Positions 42,301 to 51,188 of a stretch of DNA of 64,000 nucleotides are shown piece by piece. The translations under genes and the position numbers were made by a program. The stretch is from DATLRC01 sp035478435. Its GTDB lineage: Bacteria; Patescibacteriota; Saccharimonadia; Saccharimonadales; UBA4665. The notes under the pieces were generated by a model that saw nothing but the letters and a program-made list of their open reading frames with translations, searched no databases and was not told where the DNA came from. Location of the stretch: positions 4,112-68,111 of the forward strand of contig DATIJT010000005.1 of the NCBI GenBank assembly GCA_035478435.1, in the 5' to 3' direction. The stretch's first letter is position 1; every line of letters begins with the position of its first letter.

Positions 42301-43119
42301 ATGGCATATATGAGGCAACGGAGCCAGCCGTACCAGCCTGGGCAGGCGGCGGTGTATAAAATTTCCAGGTCTAAGATCGAGCTATTTATGCAGTGCCCGC
42401 GTTGTTTTTGGCTAGACGCGCGGCTGAAGATCAAGCGGCCGGACGGTCCGCCGTTTCAGATCAATAAAGCTATCGACGAACTGTTCAAAAAGGAATTCGA
42501 TGCTTACCGTGTCAAAGGTGAACCACATCCTTTGATGACCGATAACCAGATCCAGGCTACCCCGTTCGCCCACGAAAAATTAAATACCTGGCGAACTAAC
42601 TTTACGGGCGTAGCCATTCTCCATGAACCCACCAACTTGCATGTTTTTGGGGCGGTTGACGACCTGTGGGTCAACGACGAGGATGAATTGATCGTAGTTG
42701 ACTACAAAGCGACCGCTAAAGCCAGTGAAGTCAGCCTGGACGCCGAGTGGCAAATCAGTTACAAGCGCCAAATGGAAGTCTACCAGTGGCTGCTGCGCCA
42801 AAACGGCTTTAAAGTCAGTGACACCGGCTACTTTGTCTACACCAATGGCCGGCTAGATCTGGACGGCTTTTTTGACAGGGTAGAATTCCGTACCAAAATC
42901 ATCCCATATACCGGCAGCGACGCTTGGGTCGAGCCAACCATTATGGCAATGAAGCAATGCCTAGAGGGCGAAATGCCGGCTATCGGCACCGCGGCCATGG
43001 GTGGGCCCTGTGACTACTGCACTTACGCCCGGGCCCGCACAGAATTGACGATCAAAGAATTACAGGGCCGAAGTCCATCTAATCCTAAAAAACTGCCAAA
43101 AGCCCAAAAACTCTTATAG
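42301..43119 (+). CDS. PD-(D/E)XK nuclease family protein (RecB/AddB/Cas4-like)
   Basis: 272 residues. The start ISRSKIELFMQCPRCFWLDA is the family signature S-x-S-x-h-x-x-h-x-x-CPxxF/Y, followed by GAVDDLWV (Asp) and LIVVDYKAT (D-x-K) near residues 117-140. C-terminal cysteines in GGPCDYCTYARAR together with C32 and C35 could hold an iron-sulphur cluster as in Cas4 and AddB. No CRISPR array or cas gene is present in the window. TACAAT at 42288-42293 lies 7 nt before the ATG (leaderless). Confidence 0.85.
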   Translation: MAYMRQRSQPYQPGQAAVYKISRSKIELFMQCPRCFWLDARLKIKRPDGPPFQINKAIDELFKKEFDAYRVKGEPHPLMTDNQIQATPFAHEKLNTWRTNFTGVAILHEPTNLHVFGAVDDLWVNDEDELIVVDYKATAKASEVSLDAEWQISYKRQMEVYQWLLRQNGFKVSDTGYFVYTNGRLDLDGFFDRVEFRTKIIPYTGSDAWVEPTIMAMKQCLEGEMPAIGTAAMGGPCDYCTYARARTELTIKELQGRSPSNPKKLPKAQKLL

Positions 43120-43147
43120 CTTTACGTTTTAATGTACAATTACAGGC

Positions 43148-44392
43148 ATGTTAGACATTCAGTTTATCCGCGATAACGCAGAACTCGTCAAGCAAAAGTC
43201 GAAGCAAAAGGGGTATGAGGTAGATATTGACCAATTGCTTCAGCTTGACATAGAGCGACGCACGCGGTTAACGCAAGTTGAAGAATTACGCAAACGGCGG
43301 AATGACCAAGCAGCTGAACTCAAAAATAAAAAACCCAGCGAGGAACAAATTGCCGGCGGCAAGCAGCTGAAAGAAGAGATAAGCCAGCGCGAAACCGAAC
43401 TCCAGCAAATTGAAGCCAAATATCTAGAGATTTTGCAGTCTATACCAAATGTCATTCCCGATGACACACCGGAGGGCGGGGAAGAGAATAACTGCGAAGA
43501 AAAAAAATGGGGCGAACCGAGACAAGACGAGGTTAAAGACCATCTTACTTGGGGTGAAGAGCGTGGCCTGATTGACTTCGAGCGCGGGGCCAAAGTGGCC
43601 GGGGCCAAGTTTTATTATCTAAAGGGTGGCTTAGTGCCTTTGGAGTTAGCGGTTTTCCAGTTTGGTTTGCAGCTGGCTGCCAAGCACGGCTTCACGCCCA
43701 TGACAGTGCCGCACCTAGTCAGCAGTCGTACCGTTAGTGGCACCGGCTTCATGGCTAAAGGCGATGAACAGCAGATTTATAAGATCGAAGGTGAAGATTT
43801 AAACTTGATCGCCACGGCTGAAATCCCGATCACTGGCTACCATGCCGATGAAATAGTTAAGGCTGCCGAGCTACCGATTTTATATGCCGGCCTGAGCCCG
43901 GCCTACCGCCGCGAAGCCGGTGCCTACGGCAAGCATAGCAAAGGCTTGTACCGCGTCCACCAATTCAACAAACTGGAGCTCTACGTTTTTTGCAAACCAG
44001 AAGATAGTGAAAGTTGGCACCAAAAACTGGTGCAAATGGAAGAGGAATTGTGCCAAGCGCTGGAAATTCCTTACCGTTTGGTGCGGATTGCCGCCGGCGA
44101 TTTGGGCCTATCAGCCTACAAAAAGTTCGATGTCGAGTACTGGAGTCCAGCTGAGAAAACTTACCGCGAACTGATGAGTTGCTCCAACGTTACCGATTAC
44201 CAAGCCCGTCGCTTGAACATCCGCTACAAAGATGAAACAGGCAAGACTCAATTTGTGCACACTTTGAACGGCACGGCCGCTGCCTTTAGCCGGCTGTGCA
44301 TAGCCCTAATCGAAAACCATCAAAAACCAGATGGCAAAGTCCAAATCCCGGCGGCCTTACACACTTTCATGTCCGGCCAAACCGAGATTTAA
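43148..44392 (+). CDS. serS: Seryl-tRNA synthetase
   Basis: A class II enzyme. Seen: N-terminal antiparallel coiled coil for the tRNA long arm (residues about 25-110, EELRKRRNDQAAELKNKKPS), motif 2 SPAYRREAGAYGKHSKGLYR near 255-275 and motif 3 TLNGTAAAFSRLCIALIENH near 373-392. At 414 residues it is complete. TACAAT (43135-43140) lies 7 nt before the ATG. A disrupted palindrome and half-repeat D follow. Confidence 0.97.
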   Translation: MLDIQFIRDNAELVKQKSKQKGYEVDIDQLLQLDIERRTRLTQVEELRKRRNDQAAELKNKKPSEEQIAGGKQLKEEISQRETELQQIEAKYLEILQSIPNVIPDDTPEGGEENNCEEKKWGEPRQDEVKDHLTWGEERGLIDFERGAKVAGAKFYYLKGGLVPLELAVFQFGLQLAAKHGFTPMTVPHLVSSRTVSGTGFMAKGDEQQIYKIEGEDLNLIATAEIPITGYHADEIVKAAELPILYAGLSPAYRREAGAYGKHSKGLYRVHQFNKLELYVFCKPEDSESWHQKLVQMEEELCQALEIPYRLVRIAAGDLGLSAYKKFDVEYWSPAEKTYRELMSCSNVTDYQARRLNIRYKDETGKTQFVHTLNGTAAAFSRLCIALIENHQKPDGKVQIPAALHTFMSGQTEI

Positions 44393-44398
44393 ACAATT

Positions 44399-44464
44399 GT
44401 CATTCCAGTGAAGGCTGGCCGTTCGAGGCTCTGAGGAGCCCTCAGGCTATCGAAGAGAATCCAG
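44399..44464. repeat. REP-like palindrome interrupted by a second hairpin
   Basis: GTCATTCCAGTGAAGGCTGG (44399-44418) and AATCCAG (44458-44464) are the two parts of the palindrome seen around the GIY-YIG gene, separated by 39 bp that themselves fold (CTCTGAGG/CCTCAGG type, within TTCGA..TCGAA). This looks like one palindromic element inserted within another. Confidence 0.5.
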
Positions 44465-44479
44465 TCAAAGAAATCCTTC

Positions 44480-44718
44480 AGTTCTTTCCAAGAACCAATT
44501 CTTTCTACTTTTGGTGGCAAAAGTAGAGCAAAAGCCACCGGCCAACGTGCCAGCTTGAAGCATCTGTAGCTAAAAAAGTAGCTTGCATCCGGAACTCCTC
44601 ACAAACTTGCCACTGGCAACTTTGCTCGTCAAACAACCGGATGAAGCCAAGCCCGCTACTTTTTGACTACATATGCTCAGGCTGGCACTCAAAGGCCGGC
44701 CCCCAGCTCAAAACTCAA
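44480..44718 (-). repeat. Structured dispersed repeat, copy D (3' half only, inverted)
   Basis: On the minus strand from about 44718 to 44480: ATGTAGTCAAAAAGTAGC pairs with GCTACTTTTTTAGCTACA, CATCCGG pairs with CCGGATG, ACAAAGTTGCC/GGCAAGTTTGT-type hairpin, then CTACTTTTG/CAAAAGTAG and the terminal GGTTCTTGGAAAGAAC. The 5' domain with ACACTATTGCC is missing, so the family has two separable modules. Lies between serS and hpf; with the preceding palindrome it explains the 440-bp gap. The remaining 44719-44833 contains TACAAT at 44780-44785, the likely hpf -10. Confidence 0.8.
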
Positions 44719-44833
44719 TTGGGCATGAGCAGTTATGGTAAAAGGCGAACGGTTAATGTCTGCCCTTGTCAGTGTGGCGTACAATATAGATAGGCCGGTT
44801 TATTTAAACCCCAGGCCTAGAAGGAGCACTTTT

Positions 44834-45196
44834 ATGGTACAAAAATTCGAGATACGGGGCGTCCACTTTAAGTTGGACGATCATCTACGGAAATACGCCA
44901 CCAAAAAGATCGGCAAACTCGACAAATACCTCTCCCGCCACAACCGGCAAAGTGCCCACACCGAAGTCTTTTTGAAAGAAAGCAAAGCCAAAGATAAAAA
45001 ACAGTGCACCTGTGAGGTGACTATGTATCTGCCGCACGATACTATCAACTTGAAAGAAAGCACGCTCAACATGTACGCGGCGATCGACATCGTCGAAGCC
45101 AAGCTAAAAATGCAACTCAAGAAGTACAAAGACCGCCACAGTAGCGGCAAATTGCACCGCCATCTATTCCACCGCTTCCGCCGCCAAGCCGCCTAG
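44834..45196 (+). CDS. hpf: Ribosome hibernation promoting factor (HPF/RaiA family, short)
   Basis: 120 residues: MVQKFEIRGVHFKLDDHLRK, then VFLKESKAKDKKQCTCEVTM and the signature ESTLNMYAAIDIVEAKLKMQ followed by KKYKDRHSSGK. It lacks the C-terminal dimerisation domain of long HPF and so resembles the short form. AAGGAG lies 8 nt before ATG 44834; a frame beginning at 44735 runs through the leader and is rejected. In many bacteria hpf lies near secA, as here. Confidence 0.92.
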   Translation: MVQKFEIRGVHFKLDDHLRKYATKKIGKLDKYLSRHNRQSAHTEVFLKESKAKDKKQCTCEVTMYLPHDTINLKESTLNMYAAIDIVEAKLKMQLKKYKDRHSSGKLHRHLFHRFRRQAA

Positions 45197-45241
45197 GCAA
45201 CTCCGCGCAGACCAGAGGGAAGGCAGGAAAGCAATATTTAT

Positions 45242-45287
45242 AATTTGTACCGCGTTTGTGACGATCGGAAAGTTTGCGGTACAAATT
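45242..45287 (+). terminator. Perfect 12-bp stem after hpf
   Basis: AATTTGTACCGC (45242-45253) pairs exactly with GCGGTACAAATT (45276-45287) across a 22-nt loop. There is no T run, so it may stabilise the 3' end of hpf mRNA rather than terminate. Confidence 0.5.
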
Positions 45288-45332
45288 CAGAAGTGGCCTA
45301 GGATTAATAGGCATGCATACGAAACATAAGCA

Positions 45333-45361
45333 TTGACAAATTAGCAAATATTTGCTAATAT
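45333..45361 (+). promoter_or_regulatory. Promoter with a perfect palindromic operator in its spacer
   Basis: TTGACA (45333-45338), 17-bp spacer, TAATAT (45356-45361). The 20-bp perfect palindrome ATTAGCAAATATTTGCTAAT (45340-45359) fills the spacer and overlaps the -10, the classic place for a repressor. The target gene starts at 45395, with AAAAGG before the ATG. The repressor is unknown. Confidence 0.75.
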
Positions 45362-45394
45362 ATTTGCAGGTTAAAACAGATAAAAAGGAAAAAT

Positions 45395-45886
45395 ATGGCC
45401 GAAAAATTAGAAAGCCTTGCACTACCAGAACCATATCATGAGGATATGATGAAAGCCGTCGAAGATGCCCGCCGTGCGGTGCGAGGGACAGCAGACAGCC
45501 GCTTTAGTAATGCTGGACACTTTGGCCTGGAAGGTATGGGTAACCAGCTAGGTCCTCATGTTAGTGAAAGTATAAGTATTAATCCACATAGTGATAATCC
45601 GGAAGCTACTGAAGCGCATAATATCGTCGCTATTAACGAAAAACGATTAACTGATAAGTATCCTAGCCCTTACTCTAATTACGATGCTCGTATCGAATGG
45701 AGGGGTGGTAACCCTTCGGATGTAGTAAAAAATAGTGTAAAGGTGAGTCGGGTGGACAGTAGAGGTGAAAGATATAATCATACTTTCAAAAATCCTGATA
45801 CGGCTCGAAAATTTGCGGACCTGATTGCCAGGCAGGTGACTCGTCGGGCTGAAGCGGCTAAGGCGGAACAGCGAAGAGCAGCCTAA
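45395..45886 (+). CDS. Hypothetical protein under a palindromic operator, 163 aa
   Basis: Unrecognised. The sequence is polar with Asn/Asp/His-rich parts (ISINPHSDNPEATEAHNIVA, YPSPYSNYDARIEWRGG) and ends in a basic helix (FADLIARQVTRRAEAAKAEQ). No membrane segment or cysteine is present. The promoter with an embedded palindrome (45340-45359) implies a tightly controlled gene, unlike the constitutive-looking promoters around it. It lies between hpf and secA; a structured element follows its stop. Confidence 0.7.
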   Translation: MAEKLESLALPEPYHEDMMKAVEDARRAVRGTADSRFSNAGHFGLEGMGNQLGPHVSESISINPHSDNPEATEAHNIVAINEKRLTDKYPSPYSNYDARIEWRGGNPSDVVKNSVKVSRVDSRGERYNHTFKNPDTARKFADLIARQVTRRAEAAKAEQRRAA

Positions 45887-45898
45887 ATAGTCTTTTAC

Positions 45899-45961
45899 GG
45901 CCAAAAATCAGTTCCTCTAGGAGCTGTATTTATTTTCGAATAAATAGGGGTCGATTTTGCC
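45899..45961 (+). terminator. Three-way junction downstream of the operator-controlled gene
   Basis: GGCCAAAAATC (45899-45909) pairs with GATTTTGCC (45953-45961) to enclose two hairpins: AGTTCC/GGAGCT (45910-45925) and TATTTATT/AATAAATA with a TTCG loop (45927-45946). It lies upstream of the secA -10 (TACAAT 45974-45979), so it belongs to the 3' end of the preceding transcript. Confidence 0.5.
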
Positions 45962-46028
45962 TCAATAAAACGGTACAATGTTTTAGATAGTTTTGTTGAC
46001 TCTTGGATAGGGAGACGTTGATAAGCGT

Positions 46029-48629
46029 ATGAATATTGTTTTTAAGAAAATTTTGGGTGATCCGCAGGCTCGGACGCTGAAACGCCTGCGCAAACGGGTC
46101 GGCGCCATTAATGCTTTGGCCGATAAATATACCAAGCTGACTGACAAAGAGCTGAAGGAGCAGACAGCGGTGCTTAAAAGTCGGCTCAAAAAAGAATCAT
46201 TAGACCAGATTTTGCCCGATGCTTTCGCCGTGGCGCGCGAAGCTGCTACCCGCGCGCTGGGCCAGCGGCACTTCGATGTCCAGCTGATCGGCGGCATGGT
46301 GCTGCACGAGGGCAACGTTGCCGAGATGAAGACTGGTGAAGGCAAGACGCTGGTGGCCACGCTACCAGTTTATTTAAATGCCCTGACCGAAAAGGGCGTA
46401 CATGTTATAACCGTCAACGACTACCTAGCCCAGCGCGACGCCGGCTGGATGGGCCAGGTTTATAGTTTCTTGGGCCTAAGCGTCGGGGTAATTATGGCCG
46501 ACCATTCTTTTATTTACGACCCGGAATTTACCAATACCGAGCACGAGGACGAGCGCTTCCGGCACCTCAAACCGGCTAGCCGCCAGGACGCTTACGCCGC
46601 GGACATCACTTACGGCACTAACAACGAATACGGCTTTGACTATTTGCGTGACAACATGGTGCGTGAGACGGATCAGTTAAGGCAACGTGATTTGCACTAC
46701 GCTATTGTTGACGAAGTGGACTCGATTTTAATCGATGAGGCCCGCACGCCACTGATTATCTCCTCGCCGAGCGTCACCAGCGGTAACGCTTACGCCCAGT
46801 TCGCTAAAACGGTGCTACAACTTAAACCTGAAGTTGATTATGAAGTCGACGAAAAGCGCAAAACCGTCATCCTCACCGACAAGGGCGTCGAAAAAATGGA
46901 AAAGGCGCTTGGTATTGACAGCCTCTACGCCTCGGAGAACATCCGCACCATTTACCACTTGCAGCAAGCCCTGCGCGCCCAAACGCTGTTTAAGCGCGAC
47001 AAAGACTACGTGGTGACCCATGACGGCGAAGTCGTGATTGTCGATGAGTTCACCGGCCGCCTGCTGCCCGGCCGGCGCTATAACGAAGGTTTGCACCAGG
47101 CCATCGAAGCCAAAGAAGGCGTGGAAGTCCAGCAAGAAAGCATGACGCTGGCCACCATTTCGTTCCAGAACTACTTCCGTTTGTACGAAAAACTGGCTGG
47201 CATGACCGGTACGGCGCTGACTGAAGCTGAGGAGTTCCACCAAATCTACAAACTGGATGTAGTAGACATTCCGCCGAACAAATCAATTGTGCGGGCCGAC
47301 AAACCGGACCGGATTTATAAAACCGAAGCCGCCAAATTCAAGGCCATTGCCCAAGAGGTAAAAGCCCTGCACACCAAAGGCCAGCCGGTGCTACTCGGTA
47401 CGGTTTCGATTGAAAAAAACGAACACCTGGCTAATTTACTGACTAAGGCCGGCGTGCCGCACCAGATATTAAATGCTAAAAACAATGAACGGGAGGCCAA
47501 AATCGTCGCCCAGGCGGGTGAATCGGGTGCCGTGACACTGGCCACCAACATCGCCGGGCGGGGAACAGACATTGTATTAGGTGAAGGTGTTAAAGAATTG
47601 GGCGGCCTGTTTGTACTCGGCAGCGAGCGGCATGAATCACGCCGCATCGACAACCAGTTGCGTGGCCGCAGTGGCCGGCAGGGTGATCCGGGCGTGACCC
47701 AGTTTTTCGTCAGTACCGAAGATGATTTGATGCGGATTTTTGGTGGCGAACGCATCGCTTCCATTATGGACCGGCTGAGTGTGGATGAAGACACGCCGAT
47801 TGAAAACCGGGTGATCTCCAAAGCCCTGGAAGGCGCCCAGAAAAAAGTCGAAGGCTTTCACTTTGACCAGCGCAAAAACGTCGTCCAGTACGACGATGTA
47901 ATGAACCGCCACCGCAAGGCCACTTACGCTATGCGCCGCGAAATTTTAATGCAGGCGGACATTGCCAAACGGATTAAGATCTTCATCGAAGAAGAAGCGC
48001 GTTCCCTAGCTAACTCGCCGCTACTGCTAACCGATGAGCTGGAAGACGTCCTAAAGGAAATATTCCCATTCAGCGAGACCGAGCTAGACCGGCTATTTGG
48101 CGCTGACGCTACTAAATTCGAGCAGGTACTGCTCAAGGAAGCTAAAGATTTGTATGCCGCCCGGGAAACGGCCTTTACGCCTGAAATAATGCGCAAAGTG
48201 GAACGAGACATTTACCTGCAAGTGCTCGATAACCTGTGGATGCAGCACTTGGAAAACATGGACCATCTGCGCGAAGGCATCCACTGGATGAGCGTGGGCC
48301 AGCAGGATCCGCTGGTCGAATACCGCCGCCGCGGCCAACTGCTGTTCGAGCAAATGCAAAATAGCCTGCGGCATGACATCTTGCGGGCGCTCTTCCACGC
48401 CCAGCCGGTGGATGAGTCGGAGCTGGAGCGTCCGGTAGAAACCGAACTGACCCGTGCTGCCCGCGGTTCCGTGGATAACGCTTCGCAAATCAACACTTCC
48501 CAAACTGAATTTGAAGAACAAGACTTCAAACGGACTGCCAATCAGCCCAAGAATAAGACTGAAGAAGCGAGAAAGAAGGCCCGGAAGAATGAAAGAAAAC
48601 GCAAAACCAAAGCCCGCCGCAGAAAATAG
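46029..48629 (+). CDS. secA: Protein translocase ATPase SecA
   Basis: It drives preprotein export through SecYEG. Seen: KMKTGEGKTLVATLPVYLNA-type Walker A (EMKTGEGKTLVATL near residues 95-110), YGTNNEYGFDYLRDNMV, VDEVDSILIDEARTPLIIS near 231-249, then the second motor half with ATNIAGRGTDIVLG near 510-525 and RGRSGRQGDPG. At 866 residues the length is typical; the C-terminus lacks the cysteine zinc finger and instead ends in a very basic tail (RKKARKNERKRKTKARRRK). Leader TACAAT and GGGAGACG precede it. Confidence 0.97.
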   Translation: MNIVFKKILGDPQARTLKRLRKRVGAINALADKYTKLTDKELKEQTAVLKSRLKKESLDQILPDAFAVAREAATRALGQRHFDVQLIGGMVLHEGNVAEMKTGEGKTLVATLPVYLNALTEKGVHVITVNDYLAQRDAGWMGQVYSFLGLSVGVIMADHSFIYDPEFTNTEHEDERFRHLKPASRQDAYAADITYGTNNEYGFDYLRDNMVRETDQLRQRDLHYAIVDEVDSILIDEARTPLIISSPSVTSGNAYAQFAKTVLQLKPEVDYEVDEKRKTVILTDKGVEKMEKALGIDSLYASENIRTIYHLQQALRAQTLFKRDKDYVVTHDGEVVIVDEFTGRLLPGRRYNEGLHQAIEAKEGVEVQQESMTLATISFQNYFRLYEKLAGMTGTALTEAEEFHQIYKLDVVDIPPNKSIVRADKPDRIYKTEAAKFKAIAQEVKALHTKGQPVLLGTVSIEKNEHLANLLTKAGVPHQILNAKNNEREAKIVAQAGESGAVTLATNIAGRGTDIVLGEGVKELGGLFVLGSERHESRRIDNQLRGRSGRQGDPGVTQFFVSTEDDLMRIFGGERIASIMDRLSVDEDTPIENRVISKALEGAQKKVEGFHFDQRKNVVQYDDVMNRHRKATYAMRREILMQADIAKRIKIFIEEEARSLANSPLLLTDELEDVLKEIFPFSETELDRLFGADATKFEQVLLKEAKDLYAARETAFTPEIMRKVERDIYLQVLDNLWMQHLENMDHLREGIHWMSVGQQDPLVEYRRRGQLLFEQMQNSLRHDILRALFHAQPVDESELERPVETELTRAARGSVDNASQINTSQTEFEEQDFKRTANQPKNKTEEARKKARKNERKRKTKARRRK

Positions 48630-48632
48630 GAA

Positions 48633-48763
48633 TTAGAAACTAGAAAATAGGGAAGATCATGCATTTTAGAATAAACCCAAAACACCTTTTAAACTTAAAA
48701 TCCAGGCACCTAACCAGTTTTAGCCACATTACTAATCACTATTTCCTAATTACTAGTTTCTAA
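48633..48763. repeat. Foldback element between secA and the M16 peptidase
   Basis: TTAGAAACTAG (48633-48643) and CTAGTTTCTAA (48753-48763) are perfect inverted ends; adjacent AATAG and CTATT-type stretches extend the pairing. The same ends flank 54733-54827, while the interiors differ. Probably the same small element family. Confidence 0.55.
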
Positions 48764-48766
48764 ATC

Positions 48767-50071
48767 ATGAAGCACACAGTTTCTGAAATCATTCTTAAAA
48801 ATGGTGCCCGAGGCCTGCTGATCCATATTCCGCATGCCAGCGTCATGACTTTCGACTTTAATTTTCGGGCCGGAGAATATTTGGTAGACCCTAAAAAATG
48901 GGAAGTACCCCACTTGATGGAGCATGTGTTGCTGGGTGCCAACGAACTAATACCCAAAGCCCGCGATTTCCAAGCCGAGCTCGAAAAAAACGGCGCTTAC
49001 TCTAACGCAACGACTAGTGTTTACGATATTACTTATGAAGCAGAATGCGCCGATTTTGAATGGGACAGGGTGCTCGGTTTGCTGCTGGTAGCCATTACCA
49101 AGCCGCTGTTCCTAGAAGAAGAATTTATCGCCGAGTTCGGCAATGTTCAAGAAGAGATGGCTGCCCGGGCGAACAACCATTTCCGGCGCCTCAGCTTAGA
49201 AATGCGTAAACACTTGGGCATGCTCGTCAAAACCGATGCCGAACGCCTGGCGCTCATGCCGAACGTCAGTGTTAAGGATGTCCGCGAGCACTATGAGCGC
49301 ACCCATAGTGCCGCCAACTTACGGTTTGTGATAGCTGGCAACTTAACAGCCAGACGTTCAGAAGCTGTCCAGAACCTGATAGCCAATATTGACTTGCCAG
49401 CCAAGGGCAAGCGTTTTATCTTGCCTAATGAAATTCCTCGTCGCTTGGAAAGCCCGGTGTATGTCCATAACGAAACAGTCGAAAACCTTTATTTTTACCT
49501 GGATACTTTTATGCGTAGACGGATGAGCGACCCGGAGATTGACGCCCTGAATCTCATTAATACCATGCTGACGGAGACCTTGTATTCGCGCATTTTGGGA
49601 ACTGCTCGGGAACGCGGCTTAGTTTATGGCATGAACTCCGGCTTGGCCCAAACTAAAAATGCCAGCAACTGGTGGTTTGGCGCCCAAGTCTCGGACAAAA
49701 ACGCCCCGGCGTTGTTCAACATCATAGTCCATGAATTAGAAAAAGTGATGGAAGGTCAGGTAGACGAAGAAGAGATAGAGACCACTAAACAATACGCTCT
49801 GGGGCGTTTCCAGCGCTCCGCCCAAACGGTTGGTGGCACTGCGGCGGGCTACGCTGGGCGTTACTTCTTCGACGAGGTGGTTGAAAATTATTATCAAATC
49901 CCGGCCCGCATCAATGCTATCGAAAAAGACCAGATTATAAACATTGCCAGGGCCTTGTTCGCGGATAATATCTGGGGCTTTGGCGTGCTAGGCGGTACCG
50001 GCGAGCAATTTACCCATGAACTGTTTAACCTGGTAGCTCCGCTTTGGAGCCATGAACTTGTGAAGGCTTAG
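48767..50071 (+). CDS. M16 family zinc peptidase (single, active-type half)
   Basis: 434 residues of the insulinase/processing-peptidase family. The inverted zinc motif HLMEH lies near residues 46-50 (VPHLMEHVLL, HxxEH), with the downstream acidic region FGNVQEEMAARANN near 120-135 that supplies the third ligand. The C-terminal half contains RERGLVYGMNSGL, matching the substrate-binding R/Y motif. M16 proteins often come as active-inactive pairs; only this one is here. It is 4 bp before prfB. Confidence 0.88.
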   Translation: MKHTVSEIILKNGARGLLIHIPHASVMTFDFNFRAGEYLVDPKKWEVPHLMEHVLLGANELIPKARDFQAELEKNGAYSNATTSVYDITYEAECADFEWDRVLGLLLVAITKPLFLEEEFIAEFGNVQEEMAARANNHFRRLSLEMRKHLGMLVKTDAERLALMPNVSVKDVREHYERTHSAANLRFVIAGNLTARRSEAVQNLIANIDLPAKGKRFILPNEIPRRLESPVYVHNETVENLYFYLDTFMRRRMSDPEIDALNLINTMLTETLYSRILGTARERGLVYGMNSGLAQTKNASNWWFGAQVSDKNAPALFNIIVHELEKVMEGQVDEEEIETTKQYALGRFQRSAQTVGGTAAGYAGRYFFDEVVENYYQIPARINAIEKDQIINIARALFADNIWGFGVLGGTGEQFTHELFNLVAPLWSHELVKA

Positions 50072-50074
50072 GCT

Positions 50075-51166
50075 ATGGACGAAATCCTAAGCCGAAGTCA
50101 AGCGCTAAACATTCAAATTAACGTAGCCCTTGAGCGGCTAAAAATTACTGAACTTTCCAGCCAACTAGAGGATTTGAAGTCAGTCAGCCAACAGCAAGAT
50201 TTCTGGCAAGATACTAATTTCGCCCAGGACACTATGAAAAGGATTGCCAAGCTGGAGCTGCAGATCCAGCCTTGGCAAGAATTGCAAAAGGGCACCCAGG
50301 ATTTGCTGGAATTGTTAGCCCTTAAAGATCCAGCTATGGCTAGTGAACTAGAGCAGCAATTTCAAGAACTGAACTCTAAATATGAATCACTTAAGGAAGA
50401 CATGAAGCTAACTGGCCCATACGACGACCATGATGCCATCTTGACACTCTCAGCCGGGGCCGGAGGCACTGATGCTCAAGATTGGACACAAATTTTACTC
50501 AGGATGTATCTCCGTTATTTTGAAAAAAACGGCTGGAAGGTCACTACTGTGGATGAATCTCCGGGCGAAGAAGCGGGCCTCAAAAGCATAACTTTGGAAG
50601 TCGAAGGGCCTTACGTTTACGGCAAACTAAAAGCTGAACAAGGAGTTCATCGTTTGGTCAGGCTATCGCCATTCAATGCTGACAATCTGCGCCAAACCAG
50701 TTTCGCCAAAGCCGAAGTAGCACCTAAGATTGATCGCCCAGACGAAATCGAATTAGACGAAAAAGACTTGAAGATTGACGTTTACCGGAGCGGCGGCCAC
50801 GGCGGCCAAAGCGTTAATACTACCGACTCGGCGGTTCGAATTACCCATTTGCCAACCGGCATAACCGTTGCTATCCAGAACGAACGCTCCCAACTCCAGA
50901 ACAAGGAAACGGCCTTGACCATCCTCCGGTCAAAACTAGCCCAGATGCAGTTGGAGCAACACGCCGAAAAGCTGGGCGAGCTAAAGGGCCCTAACCAATC
51001 GGCCGAGTGGGGCAACCAGATCCGCAGCTACGTCCTGCACCCTTACAAGCAAGTTAAAGATTTGCGCACTAAATACGAAACCAGCGATGTAGAAGCGGTC
51101 CTGGACGGTGACCTAGATAGCCTAATCAACGCTTACTTAGACCAACAATTTGGCAATACTCCATAA
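50075..51166 (+). CDS. prfB: Peptide chain release factor 2
   Basis: It reads UAA and UGA. Seen: the tripeptide region RLVRLSPFNADNLRQTSFA (SPF, RF2 type) and the catalytic GGHGGQSVNTTDSAVRITH near 240-258; C-terminal QIRSYVLHPYKQVKDLRT is diagnostic. The frame is uninterrupted: no in-frame UGA with CTTTGA near codon 25, so the usual RF2 programmed frameshift is absent. At 363 residues it is complete and confirms UGA is a stop in this organism. Confidence 0.96.
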   Translation: MDEILSRSQALNIQINVALERLKITELSSQLEDLKSVSQQQDFWQDTNFAQDTMKRIAKLELQIQPWQELQKGTQDLLELLALKDPAMASELEQQFQELNSKYESLKEDMKLTGPYDDHDAILTLSAGAGGTDAQDWTQILLRMYLRYFEKNGWKVTTVDESPGEEAGLKSITLEVEGPYVYGKLKAEQGVHRLVRLSPFNADNLRQTSFAKAEVAPKIDRPDEIELDEKDLKIDVYRSGGHGGQSVNTTDSAVRITHLPTGITVAIQNERSQLQNKETALTILRSKLAQMQLEQHAEKLGELKGPNQSAEWGNQIRSYVLHPYKQVKDLRTKYETSDVEAVLDGDLDSLINAYLDQQFGNTP

Positions 51167-51188
51167 CTAGTATATAATAGTAAATATT

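Noticed and set aside
42301..43119. Cas4 and a CRISPR system
   Set aside because: The protein is PD-(D/E)XK with cysteines, but there are no cas genes and no regularly spaced repeats in the window.
50075..50180. Programmed frameshift in prfB
   Set aside because: The frame is continuous from the ATG and no in-frame TGA with a slippery CTTTGA is present.
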